A DNA stretch of 64,000 nt from an uncultured Lachnospiraceae bacterium (GCA_947367855.1 CANBFE010000003.1:1-64000); one strand, 5' to 3'; counted from the first letter of the stretch, positions 18,604 to 27,736 are shown. Notes: generated by a model from the letters alone, not told the origin. Program-made: numbers and translations.

Positions 18604-19707
18604 ATGGCAGGTTCCACATTAGGCACTGTTTTTAAGATTACAACCTGGGGGGAGTCCCACGGAAAGGCGCTGGGGGTGGTTATCGATGGCTGTCCTGCAG
18701 GCCTGGAACTGGAGGAGGCGGATATCCAGCGGTATCTGGACAGGCGTAAGCCGGGGACAAGCATGGTTACCACATCCCGGAAGGAAGAGGATGCGGTGGA
18801 AATCCTGTCCGGAGTATTTGAGGGCAGGACCACGGGTACCCCCATATCCCTTATGGTGCGCAATACTTCACAGCGGTCTGAGGATTACAGCGAGATTGCG
18901 TCTTTTTACCGTCCGGGCCACGCAGATTATACATTTGATGCAAAATATGGTTTTCGGGACTACCGCGGGGGAGGACGCTCCTCGGGAAGGGAGACCGTGG
19001 GCCGTGTGGCGGCAGGAGCGGTTGCCTGCAGGATTCTGGAGAGGCTTGGGGTATCGGTATGCGCCTATACCCGTTCCATAGGCCCTGTGGAGGCAGATCC
19101 GGGAAGGTTTAACCGGGATGCCATAGGAAGGACCCTTACTGCCATGCCGGATGAGGAGGCGGATGCCCTTGCGGTCAAATACCTGGAAGAGATAAGGCAT
19201 GAGACGGATTCCTCCGGGGGCTGCATGGAATGTCTGGTGGAAGGACTGCCTGCAGGCATCGGAGATCCGGTTTTTGATAAACTGGATGCGAATCTGGCCA
19301 GGGCTGTTATGTCCATCGGCGCTGTAAAGGCAGTGGAGATCGGTGACGGCTGTCTGGTGTCTGCGCGCCGGGGCAGCGAGAACAATGATGCCTTCCGCAT
19401 GAAAGAGGGCAGTGTGGTCAAGGAGACCAATCATGCAGGCGGTATTCTGGGTGGGATCAGCGATGGCGGCACAATTGTAGTGAGAGCGCATGTGAAGCCG
19501 ACACCTTCTGTCTTCCGCAGACAGAGGACAGTGAACAGGTCCGGTGAGGAGATGGAGGTTACGATCAGGGGACGGCATGATCCCGTTATCGTGCCAAGAG
19601 CCGTGGTTGTTTTGGAATGCATGACTGCCATTACCGTGTTGGATGCCATGCTGCTGAACATGTCGGCCAGAATGGATTCCATAGTGGATTTTTACCGTTC
19701 CAGGTAA
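18604..19707 (+). CDS. aroC: Chorismate synthase
   Basis: 367 residues, normal length. The N-terminus has TTWGESHGKALGVVIDGCPAG; GHADYTFDAKYGFRDYRGGGRSSGRET and GGILGGISDG follow; all are AroC signatures, including the FMN and EPSP-binding His. It converts EPSP to chorismate, the last step of the shikimate pathway, in the cytoplasm. AGGAGAG lies 6 nt before ATG. tgt follows after 38 nt; no other aro gene is adjacent. Confidence 0.97.
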   Translation: MAGSTLGTVFKITTWGESHGKALGVVIDGCPAGLELEEADIQRYLDRRKPGTSMVTTSRKEEDAVEILSGVFEGRTTGTPISLMVRNTSQRSEDYSEIASFYRPGHADYTFDAKYGFRDYRGGGRSSGRETVGRVAAGAVACRILERLGVSVCAYTRSIGPVEADPGRFNRDAIGRTLTAMPDEEADALAVKYLEEIRHETDSSGGCMECLVEGLPAGIGDPVFDKLDANLARAVMSIGAVKAVEIGDGCLVSARRGSENNDAFRMKEGSVVKETNHAGGILGGISDGGTIVVRAHVKPTPSVFRRQRTVNRSGEEMEVTIRGRHDPVIVPRAVVVLECMTAITVLDAMLLNMSARMDSIVDFYRSR

Positions 19708-19745
19708 TTTCGGCATGACGGAAAGCCGGGGAGGAGAACAGAGAA

Positions 19746-20882
19746 ATGTATCGGATTTTAAAACAGGAAGGACGGGCAAAGAGGGCAGAGCTGGAGACGG
19801 TTCACGGCACGGTGCAGACACCTGTGTTTATGAACGTGGGAACCGTGGGCGCAATCAAGGGGGCTGTAGCCACAGCGGACCTGGAGCAGATTGGCACACA
19901 GGTGGAGCTTTCCAATACCTACCATCTCCATGTACGTCCGGGGGACAGGATTATCAGACAGTTGGGCGGACTCCACAAATTTATGTCCTGGGACAAGCCT
20001 ATTCTGACGGATTCAGGCGGTTTTCAGGTATTTTCCCTTGCGGGACTGCGGAAAATAAAAGAGGAGGGGGTTTATTTCAACTCCCACATTGACGGGCGGC
20101 ATATCTTTATGGGGCCTGAGGAAAGCATGCAGATTCAGTCAAACCTGGCATCCACCATTGCAATGGCATTTGACGAATGCGCGCCCAGCAAGGCGGACCG
20201 GGGGTATGTGCAGGCATCCGTGGAGCGGACTGCCCGGTGGCTGGAGCGGTGTAAGCGGGAGATGGCAAGGCTCAATGCCCTGGAGGACACCATTAATCCC
20301 CGGCAGATGCTCTTCGGAATCAACCAGGGAGCCGTGTATCCGGACATTCGCATTGATCATGCCAGGAGAATCTCCGAGATGGAACTGGACGGTTATGCTG
20401 TGGGCGGTCTGGCGGTGGGCGAGACCCACGAGGAGATGTACCATATCCTGGAAGAAGTGGTTCCTTTTCTTCCCAAGGACAAACCCACCTATCTGATGGG
20501 GGTGGGGACCCCGGCCAATATTCTGGAAGGGGTGGAACGGGGGATAGACTTCTTTGACTGTGTGTATCCCACCAGAAACGGCAGGCACGGGCATCTGTAT
20601 ACCAACCAGGGAAAGATCAATCTGTTTAATGCCCGGTATGAACTGGACGACAGCCCCATAGAGGAGGGCTGCGGCTGTCCTGCATGCAGGCGCTATTCCC
20701 GGGCTTATGTGCGGCACCTGCTGAAGGCCAAAGAAATGCTGGGCATGCGTCTCTGTGTCCTTCATAATCTATATTTCTACAATACCATGATGGCGGAGAT
20801 AAGGGATGCCCTGGACGAAGGGAGATTTGCGGAATATAAGAAGCGGAAGCTGGAGGGTATGCAAAGCGGCAATAACGGGTAA
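19746..20882 (+). CDS. tgt: tRNA-guanine transglycosylase
   Basis: 378 residues. Seen: TPVFMNVGTVGAIKG, the catalytic DSGGFQVFSL region, GGLAVGE, and the Zn site CGCPAC with downstream HNLYFYN. It swaps guanine 34 for preQ1 in tRNAs with GUN anticodons. GGGAGGAGA lies before ATG. queA is not adjacent; yajC follows, which matches the common tgt-yajC order. Confidence 0.97.
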   Translation: MYRILKQEGRAKRAELETVHGTVQTPVFMNVGTVGAIKGAVATADLEQIGTQVELSNTYHLHVRPGDRIIRQLGGLHKFMSWDKPILTDSGGFQVFSLAGLRKIKEEGVYFNSHIDGRHIFMGPEESMQIQSNLASTIAMAFDECAPSKADRGYVQASVERTARWLERCKREMARLNALEDTINPRQMLFGINQGAVYPDIRIDHARRISEMELDGYAVGGLAVGETHEEMYHILEEVVPFLPKDKPTYLMGVGTPANILEGVERGIDFFDCVYPTRNGRHGHLYTNQGKINLFNARYELDDSPIEEGCGCPACRRYSRAYVRHLLKAKEMLGMRLCVLHNLYFYNTMMAEIRDALDEGRFAEYKKRKLEGMQSGNNG

Positions 20883-20899
20883 AAAGCGCATTTTATGCC

Positions 20900-20928
20900 T
20901 TGACCAACAGCGTTTTTTTGTGTATTAT
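20900..20928 (+). promoter_or_regulatory. Sigma-A-type promoter for yajC
   Basis: TTGACC (20900-20905) and TATTAT (20923-20928) are separated by 17 bp, 58 bp before yajC. Confidence 0.7.
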
Positions 20929-20985
20929 GTTTATTTAGATGAAATTAGGTAGATTACAGACGTCTGACGTCGGAATGGAGGAAAG

Positions 20986-21315
20986 ATGGGTATTTTATTG
21001 ACAGAAGGGGCAGATGCGGCGGCAGCAGCAGGCGGAGGAATCAGTCTTCTCAGCATGCTTCTCATGTATGCAGTGGTAATCGGGGCAATGTGGTTTTTCC
21101 TGATGCGTCCCCAGAGTAAGGAAAAGAAAAGGGTGGCTGCAATGCTGTCGGCGTTGGCAGTGGGAGACTGCGTCCTGACCACGTCTGGTTTTTACGGAAT
21201 CGTCATCGACATTAAGGACGATATGGTTATCGTTGAGTTTGGCAGCAACAAAAACTGTCGTATTCCCATGGAAAAATCAGCCATCAGCCGTGTGGAGAAG
21301 GCCGGAGAGAACTGA
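20986..21315 (+). CDS. yajC: Preprotein translocase accessory subunit YajC
   Basis: 109 residues. One membrane helix (LLSMLLMYAVVIGAMWFFLM) is followed by RPQSKEKKR and a small basic cytoplasmic domain, the YajC pattern. It associates with SecDF at the membrane. A longer than usual Ala/Gly N-terminus (TEGADAAAAAGGG) precedes the helix. GGAGGAAAG lies just before ATG. secDF is not downstream; a terminator closes the unit. Confidence 0.92.
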   Translation: MGILLTEGADAAAAAGGGISLLSMLLMYAVVIGAMWFFLMRPQSKEKKRVAAMLSALAVGDCVLTTSGFYGIVIDIKDDMVIVEFGSNKNCRIPMEKSAISRVEKAGEN

Positions 21316-21321
21316 TAACAG

Positions 21322-21360
21322 AAAGACTAAACCGCCGGAAAAGCGATTTAGTCTTTTTTT
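21322..21360 (+). terminator. Intrinsic terminator after yajC
   Basis: AAAGACTAAA and TTTAGTCTTT form a stem around a 15-nt loop, ending in a run of T residues. Confidence 0.85.
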
Positions 21361-21372
21361 ACTGCGTTTTTC

Positions 21373-22395
21373 TCATTCAACCGCATCAATGCAGTTCTGC
21401 TTCTGCCGCATGGATGTATGGAGGTAAAAGTCCATGGTGGTGCGTATGGAGGCATGTCCTAAAATGGAGGATACTGTTTTACAGTCTATGCCTTTTTCCA
21501 GGCAGGCTGTGGCAAAGCCGTGCCGCATTGCGTGGAAATTGCAGTCCTGCATTCTGCAGTGTTTCAGGACTGTTTTAAATTTCTTTTGTATATTCCGGGG
21601 CTCCGTACAGATTTCCGTTCCGGTCAGAAGGTATTTGTGGGGTTCTTCCCGCATGTTTTCCAGGTGACTCAGCAAATACTGGGGGATGGGAATTTCCCGC
21701 AGGGATGTGTGTGATTTTGGGGTGCGTATGTATAGAATGGTTCTGGGCTGTCCCAGGGTCCGGTCCGGATTCGGAATACGGGAAATTGTTCTCTTGATGC
21801 AGATGGTCTTTGTGGAAAAATTCACATCCTCCCACTTCAGACCGCATAATTCGCCTATGCGGATTCCTGTTCCCCGGCAGAGCAGAATCCCTATGGAAAA
21901 AATCGTATTCTGTTCCAGAAGGTATTCCTTCATTTCCATGCTGTCCTGTACCCTCAGCACCCTGGATTCTGTTCTGCGGCAGTTTACCGTGCAGTATGCA
22001 AGGATTTCCGGGCAGATAAGATTTGAATGCACGCCAAATTTGATGACTGCCCTAAAGACCCCCAGTACAGAGTGCACAGTGGTGTCGGCCAGTTCCTTTT
22101 GCCGTATATTTCCTATAAAGGCCACCACGCTGCTTTTCTCAAGGTTTTCCAGCTCGATGTCGGCAAAATAGGGCAGAATATGTGTTTTCACACAATAGGA
22201 ATATCCGGAATAGGTACTTCTCTTTATGCTCTTTTTCCGGTTCTGCAGCCAGCAGCTGCAGAGATCCCCCATGGTATGGCAGGATACATGGCAGCAGCTG
22301 TCATACTGATATCTCCGGGCAGACTGGGCGGACATTTCCTCCAGTATGTTTTTTCCGGGGACGGATGGTTCCTGAAGCATTTTAGTTTCTTTCAT
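21373..22395 (-). CDS. Solitary tyrosine recombinase (phage-integrase family)
   Basis: 340 residues. An N-terminal SAM-like core-binding region (about 43-140) precedes the catalytic domain. Visible catalytic residues: Arg179 (GTGIRIGELCGL), Lys227 (TPKSHTS), His288 and Arg291 (HAMRHGFAT), His314 (LGHASIRTT) and Tyr324 (DFYLH), so it should be active. The first about 45 residues are Cys/His-rich (CCHVSCHTM) and unusual. No excisionase, att repeat or cargo was recognised beside it, so it is either a relic of a mobile element or a stand-alone invertase-type recombinase. AGGAGG lies 13 nt before ATG, rather far. Confidence 0.88.
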   Translation of the reverse strand: MKETKMLQEPSVPGKNILEEMSAQSARRYQYDSCCHVSCHTMGDLCSCWLQNRKKSIKRSTYSGYSYCVKTHILPYFADIELENLEKSSVVAFIGNIRQKELADTTVHSVLGVFRAVIKFGVHSNLICPEILAYCTVNCRRTESRVLRVQDSMEMKEYLLEQNTIFSIGILLCRGTGIRIGELCGLKWEDVNFSTKTICIKRTISRIPNPDRTLGQPRTILYIRTPKSHTSLREIPIPQYLLSHLENMREEPHKYLLTGTEICTEPRNIQKKFKTVLKHCRMQDCNFHAMRHGFATACLEKGIDCKTVSSILGHASIRTTMDFYLHTSMRQKQNCIDAVE

Positions 22396-22515
22396 CTTTT
22401 GTATAAATCCTCCTGATAGAATATATATGTTTCATGGGATATTATACAGGGAGACCCGCAGATATAGGAGAGGCAGCATTATAAGAGAAAAAGACAGGGG
22501 AGATTTTATTCCTGT

Positions 22516-22554
22516 TTAAAAAGCCCGGAACCTGGGGCTGCAGGTTCCGGGCTT
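22516..22554 (-). terminator. Intrinsic terminator of the kinase/binding-protein operon
   Basis: A 13-bp perfect stem, AAGCCCGGAACCT with its complement at 22542-22554, has an 8-nt loop. Read on the minus strand it is followed by TTTTTAAA, just after the stop of the binding protein. Confidence 0.88.
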
Positions 22555-22568
22555 GCCCGGTGTCATGT

Positions 22569-23876
22569 TCAGCGGTTAAGGGATTCTGTCTGCAGCCTGT
22601 CAAATTCGGCCATGCATTCGTCTACGGAGGCCCCGTTTAGTAACATTCGCACGATCAGGCAGGTGTTGCCCCATTGCTCCACATTCATGCCCGCATTGGA
22701 ACCCAGTACATAGATGCCTTCATTGATCCGGTCGTTTAACGGCTTCAGGGCGTCAATACAGTCAACCTCCACATTTTTGGAAGGGGAGATGACCTGGTTT
22801 GTCTGGGAATACAGCAGCAGCATTTCGTCGGACAGCATAAAATCCAGCATGGCTTTTGCATCCTCCAGATGTTCCGCATTTGTACCGATGCCATATCCTG
22901 TATTGGATACCACGGGCATCTGACCGAGGCTGCTGGGAAATCCGATTACCTGCATATGAAAATTCGGTTTTCCGTATGCTGTCTCAGAATTCGCTGCGCC
23001 CCAGTAAGCCATGACAATGGGGGTTTTTCCTGCCAGAAAGTCAGGTCCCTCTCCCTCAATGGCTTCGGATACATAGGCTTTTTGGGCATCAATATAGCCC
23101 TTGTCAATCATTTCCTGCAGAAATTCGAATCCGGGGCGCATATAATCGCTGAGTCTGGTTTCTCCGCTGTTAAGGGAGTCGATTTGGGCCTGTGTATTGT
23201 CGCCGTTATAAAGCTCTGCATAGCCCTGTGCAAAGACAAAGGATTCAAGCCACCAGCGGTTGGTGCCCACCGGGGTTTCAATGCCGTTTTCCTGAAATAT
23301 TCTGCAGCATTCCAGAAATTCATCCGGTGTATTGGGCAGTTCCAGATCATATTTTTCAAACAGGTCTTTGTTTACGAACAGTCCATGAACCACTACTTCC
23401 TGGGGAATTGCCACCAGTCTGCCGTTTACCGTGTTGGCTGTCTTAACCACTTCCCGGAGGTTTTTTGCGCATTCCAGGGAGGAGAGGTCTGCCAGCAGGC
23501 CTTCGGATCCCAGAATCTGGATGGTGTCAGGGTTGAGGAGATAAAGATCGTCCATATTGCTGCGCGCACGGTCCAACAGCACATCGTCATAGGTTTTGTC
23601 CTGATGGTTCTCTGCCGTGTAGGTTCTGTACTCCATGCGCAGCCCCAGAGCCTCCTCGGCTGCAGATACCGTCAGTTCATGGGCAGTTCTTGCCACATTT
23701 TCGGCATTTGGGTTGGACTTTTCCATGGGAGAGAACAGGTTCACCCTTTTGTAGCTCTCAGGGGAATTATCCACAAGATTTTGAGGAAATCCGGGCTTCT
23801 GGCTGCAGGCAGTCATGGTTACTGCAAGTGCTCCTGTGAGAAATAATCCGGCAGCCTGTCTGGTTAACTTATTCAT
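22569..23876 (-). CDS. Orphan extracellular solute-binding lipoprotein
   Basis: 435 residues with lipobox VTMTAC (Cys24). The fold is the family-1 carbohydrate type: TVNGRLVAIPQEVVVHGLFVN, then NTPDEFLECCRIFQENGI and TPIVMAYWGAANS. No permease or ATPase genes are adjacent. It starts 9 nt after the upstream hybrid sensor kinase in the same orientation, so the pair is one operon. A likely role is presenting a ligand to the kinase's external domain rather than feeding a transporter; this is inference. Confidence 0.88.
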   Translation of the reverse strand: MNKLTRQAAGLFLTGALAVTMTACSQKPGFPQNLVDNSPESYKRVNLFSPMEKSNPNAENVARTAHELTVSAAEEALGLRMEYRTYTAENHQDKTYDDVLLDRARSNMDDLYLLNPDTIQILGSEGLLADLSSLECAKNLREVVKTANTVNGRLVAIPQEVVVHGLFVNKDLFEKYDLELPNTPDEFLECCRIFQENGIETPVGTNRWWLESFVFAQGYAELYNGDNTQAQIDSLNSGETRLSDYMRPGFEFLQEMIDKGYIDAQKAYVSEAIEGEGPDFLAGKTPIVMAYWGAANSETAYGKPNFHMQVIGFPSSLGQMPVVSNTGYGIGTNAEHLEDAKAMLDFMLSDEMLLLYSQTNQVISPSKNVEVDCIDALKPLNDRINEGIYVLGSNAGMNVEQWGNTCLIVRMLLNGASVDECMAEFDRLQTESLNR

Positions 23877-23885
23877 ACAGATATC

Positions 23886-26471
23886 CTAAATCCTCTCTTT
23901 TAAATGTTTTTGAAGAATTTTCTTTATTATTTCTATATCGATAGGCTTGGCAATATGATCATTCATTCCGGCTTCGGCAGCTTCCCGGACATCCTCGGCA
24001 AAGGCATTGGCCGTCATTGCGATGATTGGTATGGAAGAGGCATCCTGACGTTGGGAGGATCTTATTTCCCTTGTGGCATCGTAGCCGTTCATTACCGGCA
24101 TCTGCACATCCATCAGAATGGCATCAAAAGTATCCGGAGGAGAGGCAAGGAAACAGTCAACTGCCAGACGGCCGTTTTCAGTTACAATACAGGAGGCTCC
24201 CTCTCCCTCCAGCAATGCCAGCAGAATCTCGGAATTAATCTCATTATCCTCTGCCACAAGAAAATGCCGGTTTTTCAGTATCCTGCTGTCTTCCAGCCTG
24301 GCGGGCTCGGCTGCTGCTTCCCGGCCGGAATGCAGCTCAAGGATTTTTTCCTTCAGGGCAGATACAAAGAAGGGCTTGGCAAGAAAGCCGTCCACGCCGA
24401 TGCCCTCCGCCTTGTGCTGTATCTCTTCCCAGTCACAGGCTGTCAGGAAAAGGATGGAAATGTCGCCCCTGACTTCAGCCTGAATCTGCTTTGTCGTTTC
24501 CAGTCCGTCCATTCCAGGCATATTCCAGTCCATCAGAATTATATTGTATGTGTATCCATTTTCCCTGGCGGTATGGATTTTCAGCAGGGCGTCTTCTCCG
24601 TTTTTCGCCGTGTCCACAATAACGCCTGTATCTTTCATCAGAATTCGGATATTTTCCAGGATGTAATCTTCATCATCCACGGCCAGAAGTCGTACAATGC
24701 CGTTTTCCTGCCAGAAGTGTCCGTCTGAGGACTGGTCCGGAATCCGAAGGTTCAGTTCTACGGTGAAAAGGCTGCCCTTATCCACTTCGCTGGCAACATT
24801 GATGGTACCGCCCATGAGCTCCACAATATTTTTGGTTATTGCCATGCCCAGGCCGGTTCCCTGCACTTTGTTTGTGGTGCTGTTTTCCGCTCTGGTGAAG
24901 GCGTCAAAAATGACTTTGAGATACTCGGGAGTCATGCCGTAGCCATCGTCAGCCACTTCTATCCTGATATGCTCAAACTGACTGGAGTGCTGTTCCAGGC
25001 CGATGATGCGAAGCCATATATGTCCGCCTTCCGGTGTATATTTGACGGAGTTGGACAGGAGGTTGATCAGGATCTGGTTCATCCGGGTCTCGTCACCGAT
25101 CAGACGTTCATGCCGGATGCCGCTTACCGTAATCTCAAACTGCTGTTTTTTGCCCTTTGCCATGGGGCGGATAATGGCGTCTATGGAAGATATCATGCTG
25201 TCCAGTGTAAACTCGCCAAGAGTGAGTACGGCTTTTCCGCTTTCTATTTTGGATACATCCAGCACATCGTTGATCAGTCCCAGAAGATGCTGGCCGGAGG
25301 CAGTGATCTTCCGGGTATATTCTCTGACTTTTGCCGGATTGTCCGCCTCCTTGTTCAATAATGTGGTAAATCCCAGAATCGCATTCATCGGAGTGCGGAT
25401 ATCATGGGACATATTGGAAAGGAACATCGTCTTGGAGGCGCTGGCAACCTGTGCGGCCTGGAGCGCTTCTGTGAGCTGTTGGTTGTGTATTTCCCGTTCG
25501 GACTCCTGTTCCATGCGGATACGGCGGTTTTGCCTTTCATTCAGGAAATACAGGGTGCAGCAGATCAGGAAGGCAGCAAGCATAACTATGACCACGACAA
25601 TAATATTCTGGTTTACGGCTTTTCCTTCCTGCTGAATGGATTCTATGGGTACATATCCGATCAGATAGAGCGCACCGTCATTAACCGCCCACATGTAGAT
25701 CAGGGATTCCCGGTCCCGGACATCGTGGTAGAACATGACATGTTCGCCTCTGCGGATGCTTTCGGAAACATCTTCCTGAAGCCTGGGTTCCAGTATTCTG
25801 TTGGCATTGTAAAAATCCTGCAGATTGATATGGCCTGCGGAACGTTCGCCGATTCCTTTTGGCTTCAGCACAAAACGCTCGCTTTTGGCATCCATTACAT
25901 AAAGTGTGGCATTATTGTTGTAAAATTTTTGAGGCAGCACGTCTTCAAAGGAGTCATAGATATATTCTATGTAAAGCGTGGCTGCAGTCTGCCCGTCTTT
26001 TACCACCGGACAGGACAGAGTATAGGCCCAGGTTCCCATGTCGTTCAGATAGGAACCGGACAGGGGCAGGCCGTCAACTTCCTTTCCGGAAGAAAAGTCC
26101 AGCGTGTCCGCGGTAAATTCTTCTCCATTGTTTGAAATGCCCGTGCTTTCCCCGGAATTGATGAGGGAAATCCTGATCATACTCTTATTGGTGGTATAGG
26201 AGAGAAGGAAGCGTTGGGGGTCCTCCAGAAGAGCCAGTTCCTGTGAGAGCAGTTTCTGGAATTCTGCCTCTTTCTGCAGGATGGCCTGCATGGTTCCCCG
26301 GAGCAGCCCAAGACTTTCGCTTAGATTGTCAATTGCGGATTGGGACATCTGGGACGAGATTTGTCCTGCAACGGAATATACAACGCCTCCCAGCAGAATA
26401 AATGTCAACACTATGGAAAGGATGAGGCTGTATCCATGGCCTGATTTATTTTTGGACTGTTTTTCTGACAT
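23886..26471 (-). CDS. Hybrid sensor histidine kinase with two receiver domains
   Basis: 861 residues from ATG 26471 (AAAGGAA about 9 nt upstream). Order: membrane helix 16-36, external Cache-like sensor about 40-285, helix 290-310, HisKA with phospho-acceptor His356 in SNMSHDIRTPMNA, HATPase_c (NQILINLLSNSVKYT, ADDGYGM, GTGLGMAI), REC1 (AVDDEDYIL, ILMDWNMPGMDG) and REC2 (VAEDNEINSEI, ILMDVQMPVMNG). Both receivers keep the phospho-accepting Asp. There is no output domain and no response regulator alongside, so the signal must pass to a distant partner. Paired with the downstream binding lipoprotein. Confidence 0.93.
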   Translation of the reverse strand: MSEKQSKNKSGHGYSLILSIVLTFILLGGVVYSVAGQISSQMSQSAIDNLSESLGLLRGTMQAILQKEAEFQKLLSQELALLEDPQRFLLSYTTNKSMIRISLINSGESTGISNNGEEFTADTLDFSSGKEVDGLPLSGSYLNDMGTWAYTLSCPVVKDGQTAATLYIEYIYDSFEDVLPQKFYNNNATLYVMDAKSERFVLKPKGIGERSAGHINLQDFYNANRILEPRLQEDVSESIRRGEHVMFYHDVRDRESLIYMWAVNDGALYLIGYVPIESIQQEGKAVNQNIIVVVIVMLAAFLICCTLYFLNERQNRRIRMEQESEREIHNQQLTEALQAAQVASASKTMFLSNMSHDIRTPMNAILGFTTLLNKEADNPAKVREYTRKITASGQHLLGLINDVLDVSKIESGKAVLTLGEFTLDSMISSIDAIIRPMAKGKKQQFEITVSGIRHERLIGDETRMNQILINLLSNSVKYTPEGGHIWLRIIGLEQHSSQFEHIRIEVADDGYGMTPEYLKVIFDAFTRAENSTTNKVQGTGLGMAITKNIVELMGGTINVASEVDKGSLFTVELNLRIPDQSSDGHFWQENGIVRLLAVDDEDYILENIRILMKDTGVIVDTAKNGEDALLKIHTARENGYTYNIILMDWNMPGMDGLETTKQIQAEVRGDISILFLTACDWEEIQHKAEGIGVDGFLAKPFFVSALKEKILELHSGREAAAEPARLEDSRILKNRHFLVAEDNEINSEILLALLEGEGASCIVTENGRLAVDCFLASPPDTFDAILMDVQMPVMNGYDATREIRSSQRQDASSIPIIAMTANAFAEDVREAAEAGMNDHIAKPIDIEIIKKILQKHLKERI

Positions 26472-26487
26472 AATACATTTTTCCTTT

Positions 26488-26513
26488 AAAACATTACAAT
26501 AAAACATTACAAT
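26488..26513. repeat. Perfect 13-bp direct repeat upstream of the kinase gene
   Basis: AAAACATTACAAT occurs twice back to back (26488-26500 and 26501-26513), between the kinase promoter and its start codon. It could be a regulator site or a slippage product. Confidence 0.6.
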
Positions 26514-26526
26514 ACTTACGAACAAC

Positions 26527-26555
26527 ATCATAACATTTTTTTGTTATAAAGTCAA
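26527..26555 (-). promoter_or_regulatory. Sigma-A-type promoter of the kinase operon with internal inverted repeat
   Basis: On the minus strand TTGACT (26550-26555) and TATGAT (26527-26532) have a 17-bp spacer. Within it ATAACA (26530-26535) and TGTTAT (26542-26547) form an inverted repeat with a 6-nt centre, placed where a repressor would block RNA polymerase. Confidence 0.65.
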
Positions 26556-26700
26556 AGAAATGTAGAACTCTTCAACGGAATGCGCTTGCCATTTCCTCTA
26601 CTCCATGATACGCTTTTTCTGTAATTTTGCTCCTGAAAATCGGGGCAGGGCAGACTGAAACCTGCAGACCGGCGTACAGGACAGAAAGAGAGGAAGAAGT

Positions 26701-27270
26701 ATGAAAATGAAAAAGAGGCTGCATTTATTGATGGTGTGCCTGCTGACACTGCTGTTGGCAGGCTGTGGTCCGGTAATTCCGGATTCTTACGGCACGAGTG
26801 AGGAAGTATCCGCAGAAGCTCCGGAGGGAAGTTCCGAAGACCTGGGCCCGGAGGGTGGGAGTGATTCAGTTGGAAGTTCCGAAGAGGCCGGAGACGATGG
26901 AAAGCAGGGCATGGAGGAAACACTACCGGAGGACGGCATATATACATCCAGGGACGAGGTGGCACTATACATTCATCTCTACGGTCATTTGCCGTCAAAT
27001 TTTATTACAAAGAAGGAAGCAGGGAATCTTGGATGGGAAGGGGGTTCCCTGGAGCCCTATGCGCCGGGCAAGTGCATCGGGGGAAACCGGTTCGGAAATT
27101 ATGAAGGACTTCTTCCGGAGAAGGAGGGGCGTACCTATACGGAATGCGATATTGATACCCTGGGGGCGGACAGCCGTGGAGCCAGGCGTATCGTATTTTC
27201 CAATGATGGTCTGATTTATTACACGGAAGATCATTATGAGTCCTTTGAATTGCTGTATGGGGAGGAATAG
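26701..27270 (+). CDS. Barnase-family ribonuclease lipoprotein
   Basis: 189 residues. Signal peptide with lipobox LLAGC (Cys22), an acidic Ser/Gly/Glu linker (23-78), then a full barnase domain (about 79-189). Counterparts of barnase catalytic residues are all present: Lys104 (FITKKEA, barnase Lys27), Glu148 (RTYTECDI, Glu73), Arg163 (ARRIVFSN, Arg87) and His178 (EDHYESF, His102). GWEGG and APGKCIGGNRF also match. It should be a secreted, membrane-tethered guanyl-preferring RNase. The barstar gene starts 16 nt downstream. The lipid anchor is unusual for this family and suggests an RNase displayed on the cell surface. Confidence 0.9.
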   Translation: MKMKKRLHLLMVCLLTLLLAGCGPVIPDSYGTSEEVSAEAPEGSSEDLGPEGGSDSVGSSEEAGDDGKQGMEETLPEDGIYTSRDEVALYIHLYGHLPSNFITKKEAGNLGWEGGSLEPYAPGKCIGGNRFGNYEGLLPEKEGRTYTECDIDTLGADSRGARRIVFSNDGLIYYTEDHYESFELLYGEE

Positions 27271-27286
27271 CAGGAAGGAGTTCAAC

Positions 27287-27562
27287 ATGAAAATATGCGT
27301 TCTGGACGGAGAAAAAATTACGGATAAAGAGGCGCTTCATAGTACGCTGGCGGAGTGTCTGGGATTTCCGGACTGGTACGGCAGAAACCTGGACGCCCTG
27401 TATGACTGCCTGACGGGTATGGGGGAAAATGTCGAAATAAGGCTTCGGCAGACAGCGGCTTTAAAGCAAAATCTGGGAGGATACGCTGAAAATCTGCTGA
27501 GGATGCTGCGTGATGCTGCAGAGGAAAATGAGAAAATTTTGGTCAGTATTAATGAAAAATAG
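27287..27562 (+). CDS. Barstar-family ribonuclease inhibitor
   Basis: 91 residues, the length of barstar. MKICVLDGEKITDKEALH and FPDWYGRNLDALYDCLTG are the barstar core; Asp36 and Asp40 match barstar Asp35 and Asp39, the active-site-plugging acids; Tyr39 stands where barstar has Trp38; Glu68 fits barstar Glu76. No signal peptide, so it protects the cytoplasm from the RNase before export. AAGGAG lies 6 nt before ATG, and the gene is cotranscribed with the RNase gene. Confidence 0.92.
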   Translation: MKICVLDGEKITDKEALHSTLAECLGFPDWYGRNLDALYDCLTGMGENVEIRLRQTAALKQNLGGYAENLLRMLRDAAEENEKILVSINEK

Positions 27563-27603
27563 GGCAGATTTGGATTGGAATTTGGATTTATAAATTATTT
27601 TTA

Positions 27604-27632
27604 TTGCTATTTGCCCTCATATCAGTTATGAT
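27604..27632 (+). promoter_or_regulatory. Promoter for leuB-ilvD-ilvB
   Basis: TTGCTA (27604-27609) and TATGAT (27627-27632) have a 17-bp spacer, 105 bp before leuB. The leader after it shows no T-box sequence. Confidence 0.6.
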
Positions 27633-27736
27633 AATAAGAAATACTTTTGCACACTGACGTATCAAAACAAAGCTGTGCAGGAAACAGATGGATTGACTGA
27701 GACGCTGCCGCAGGCAGGAGAAAGGAATTGAGGCAT

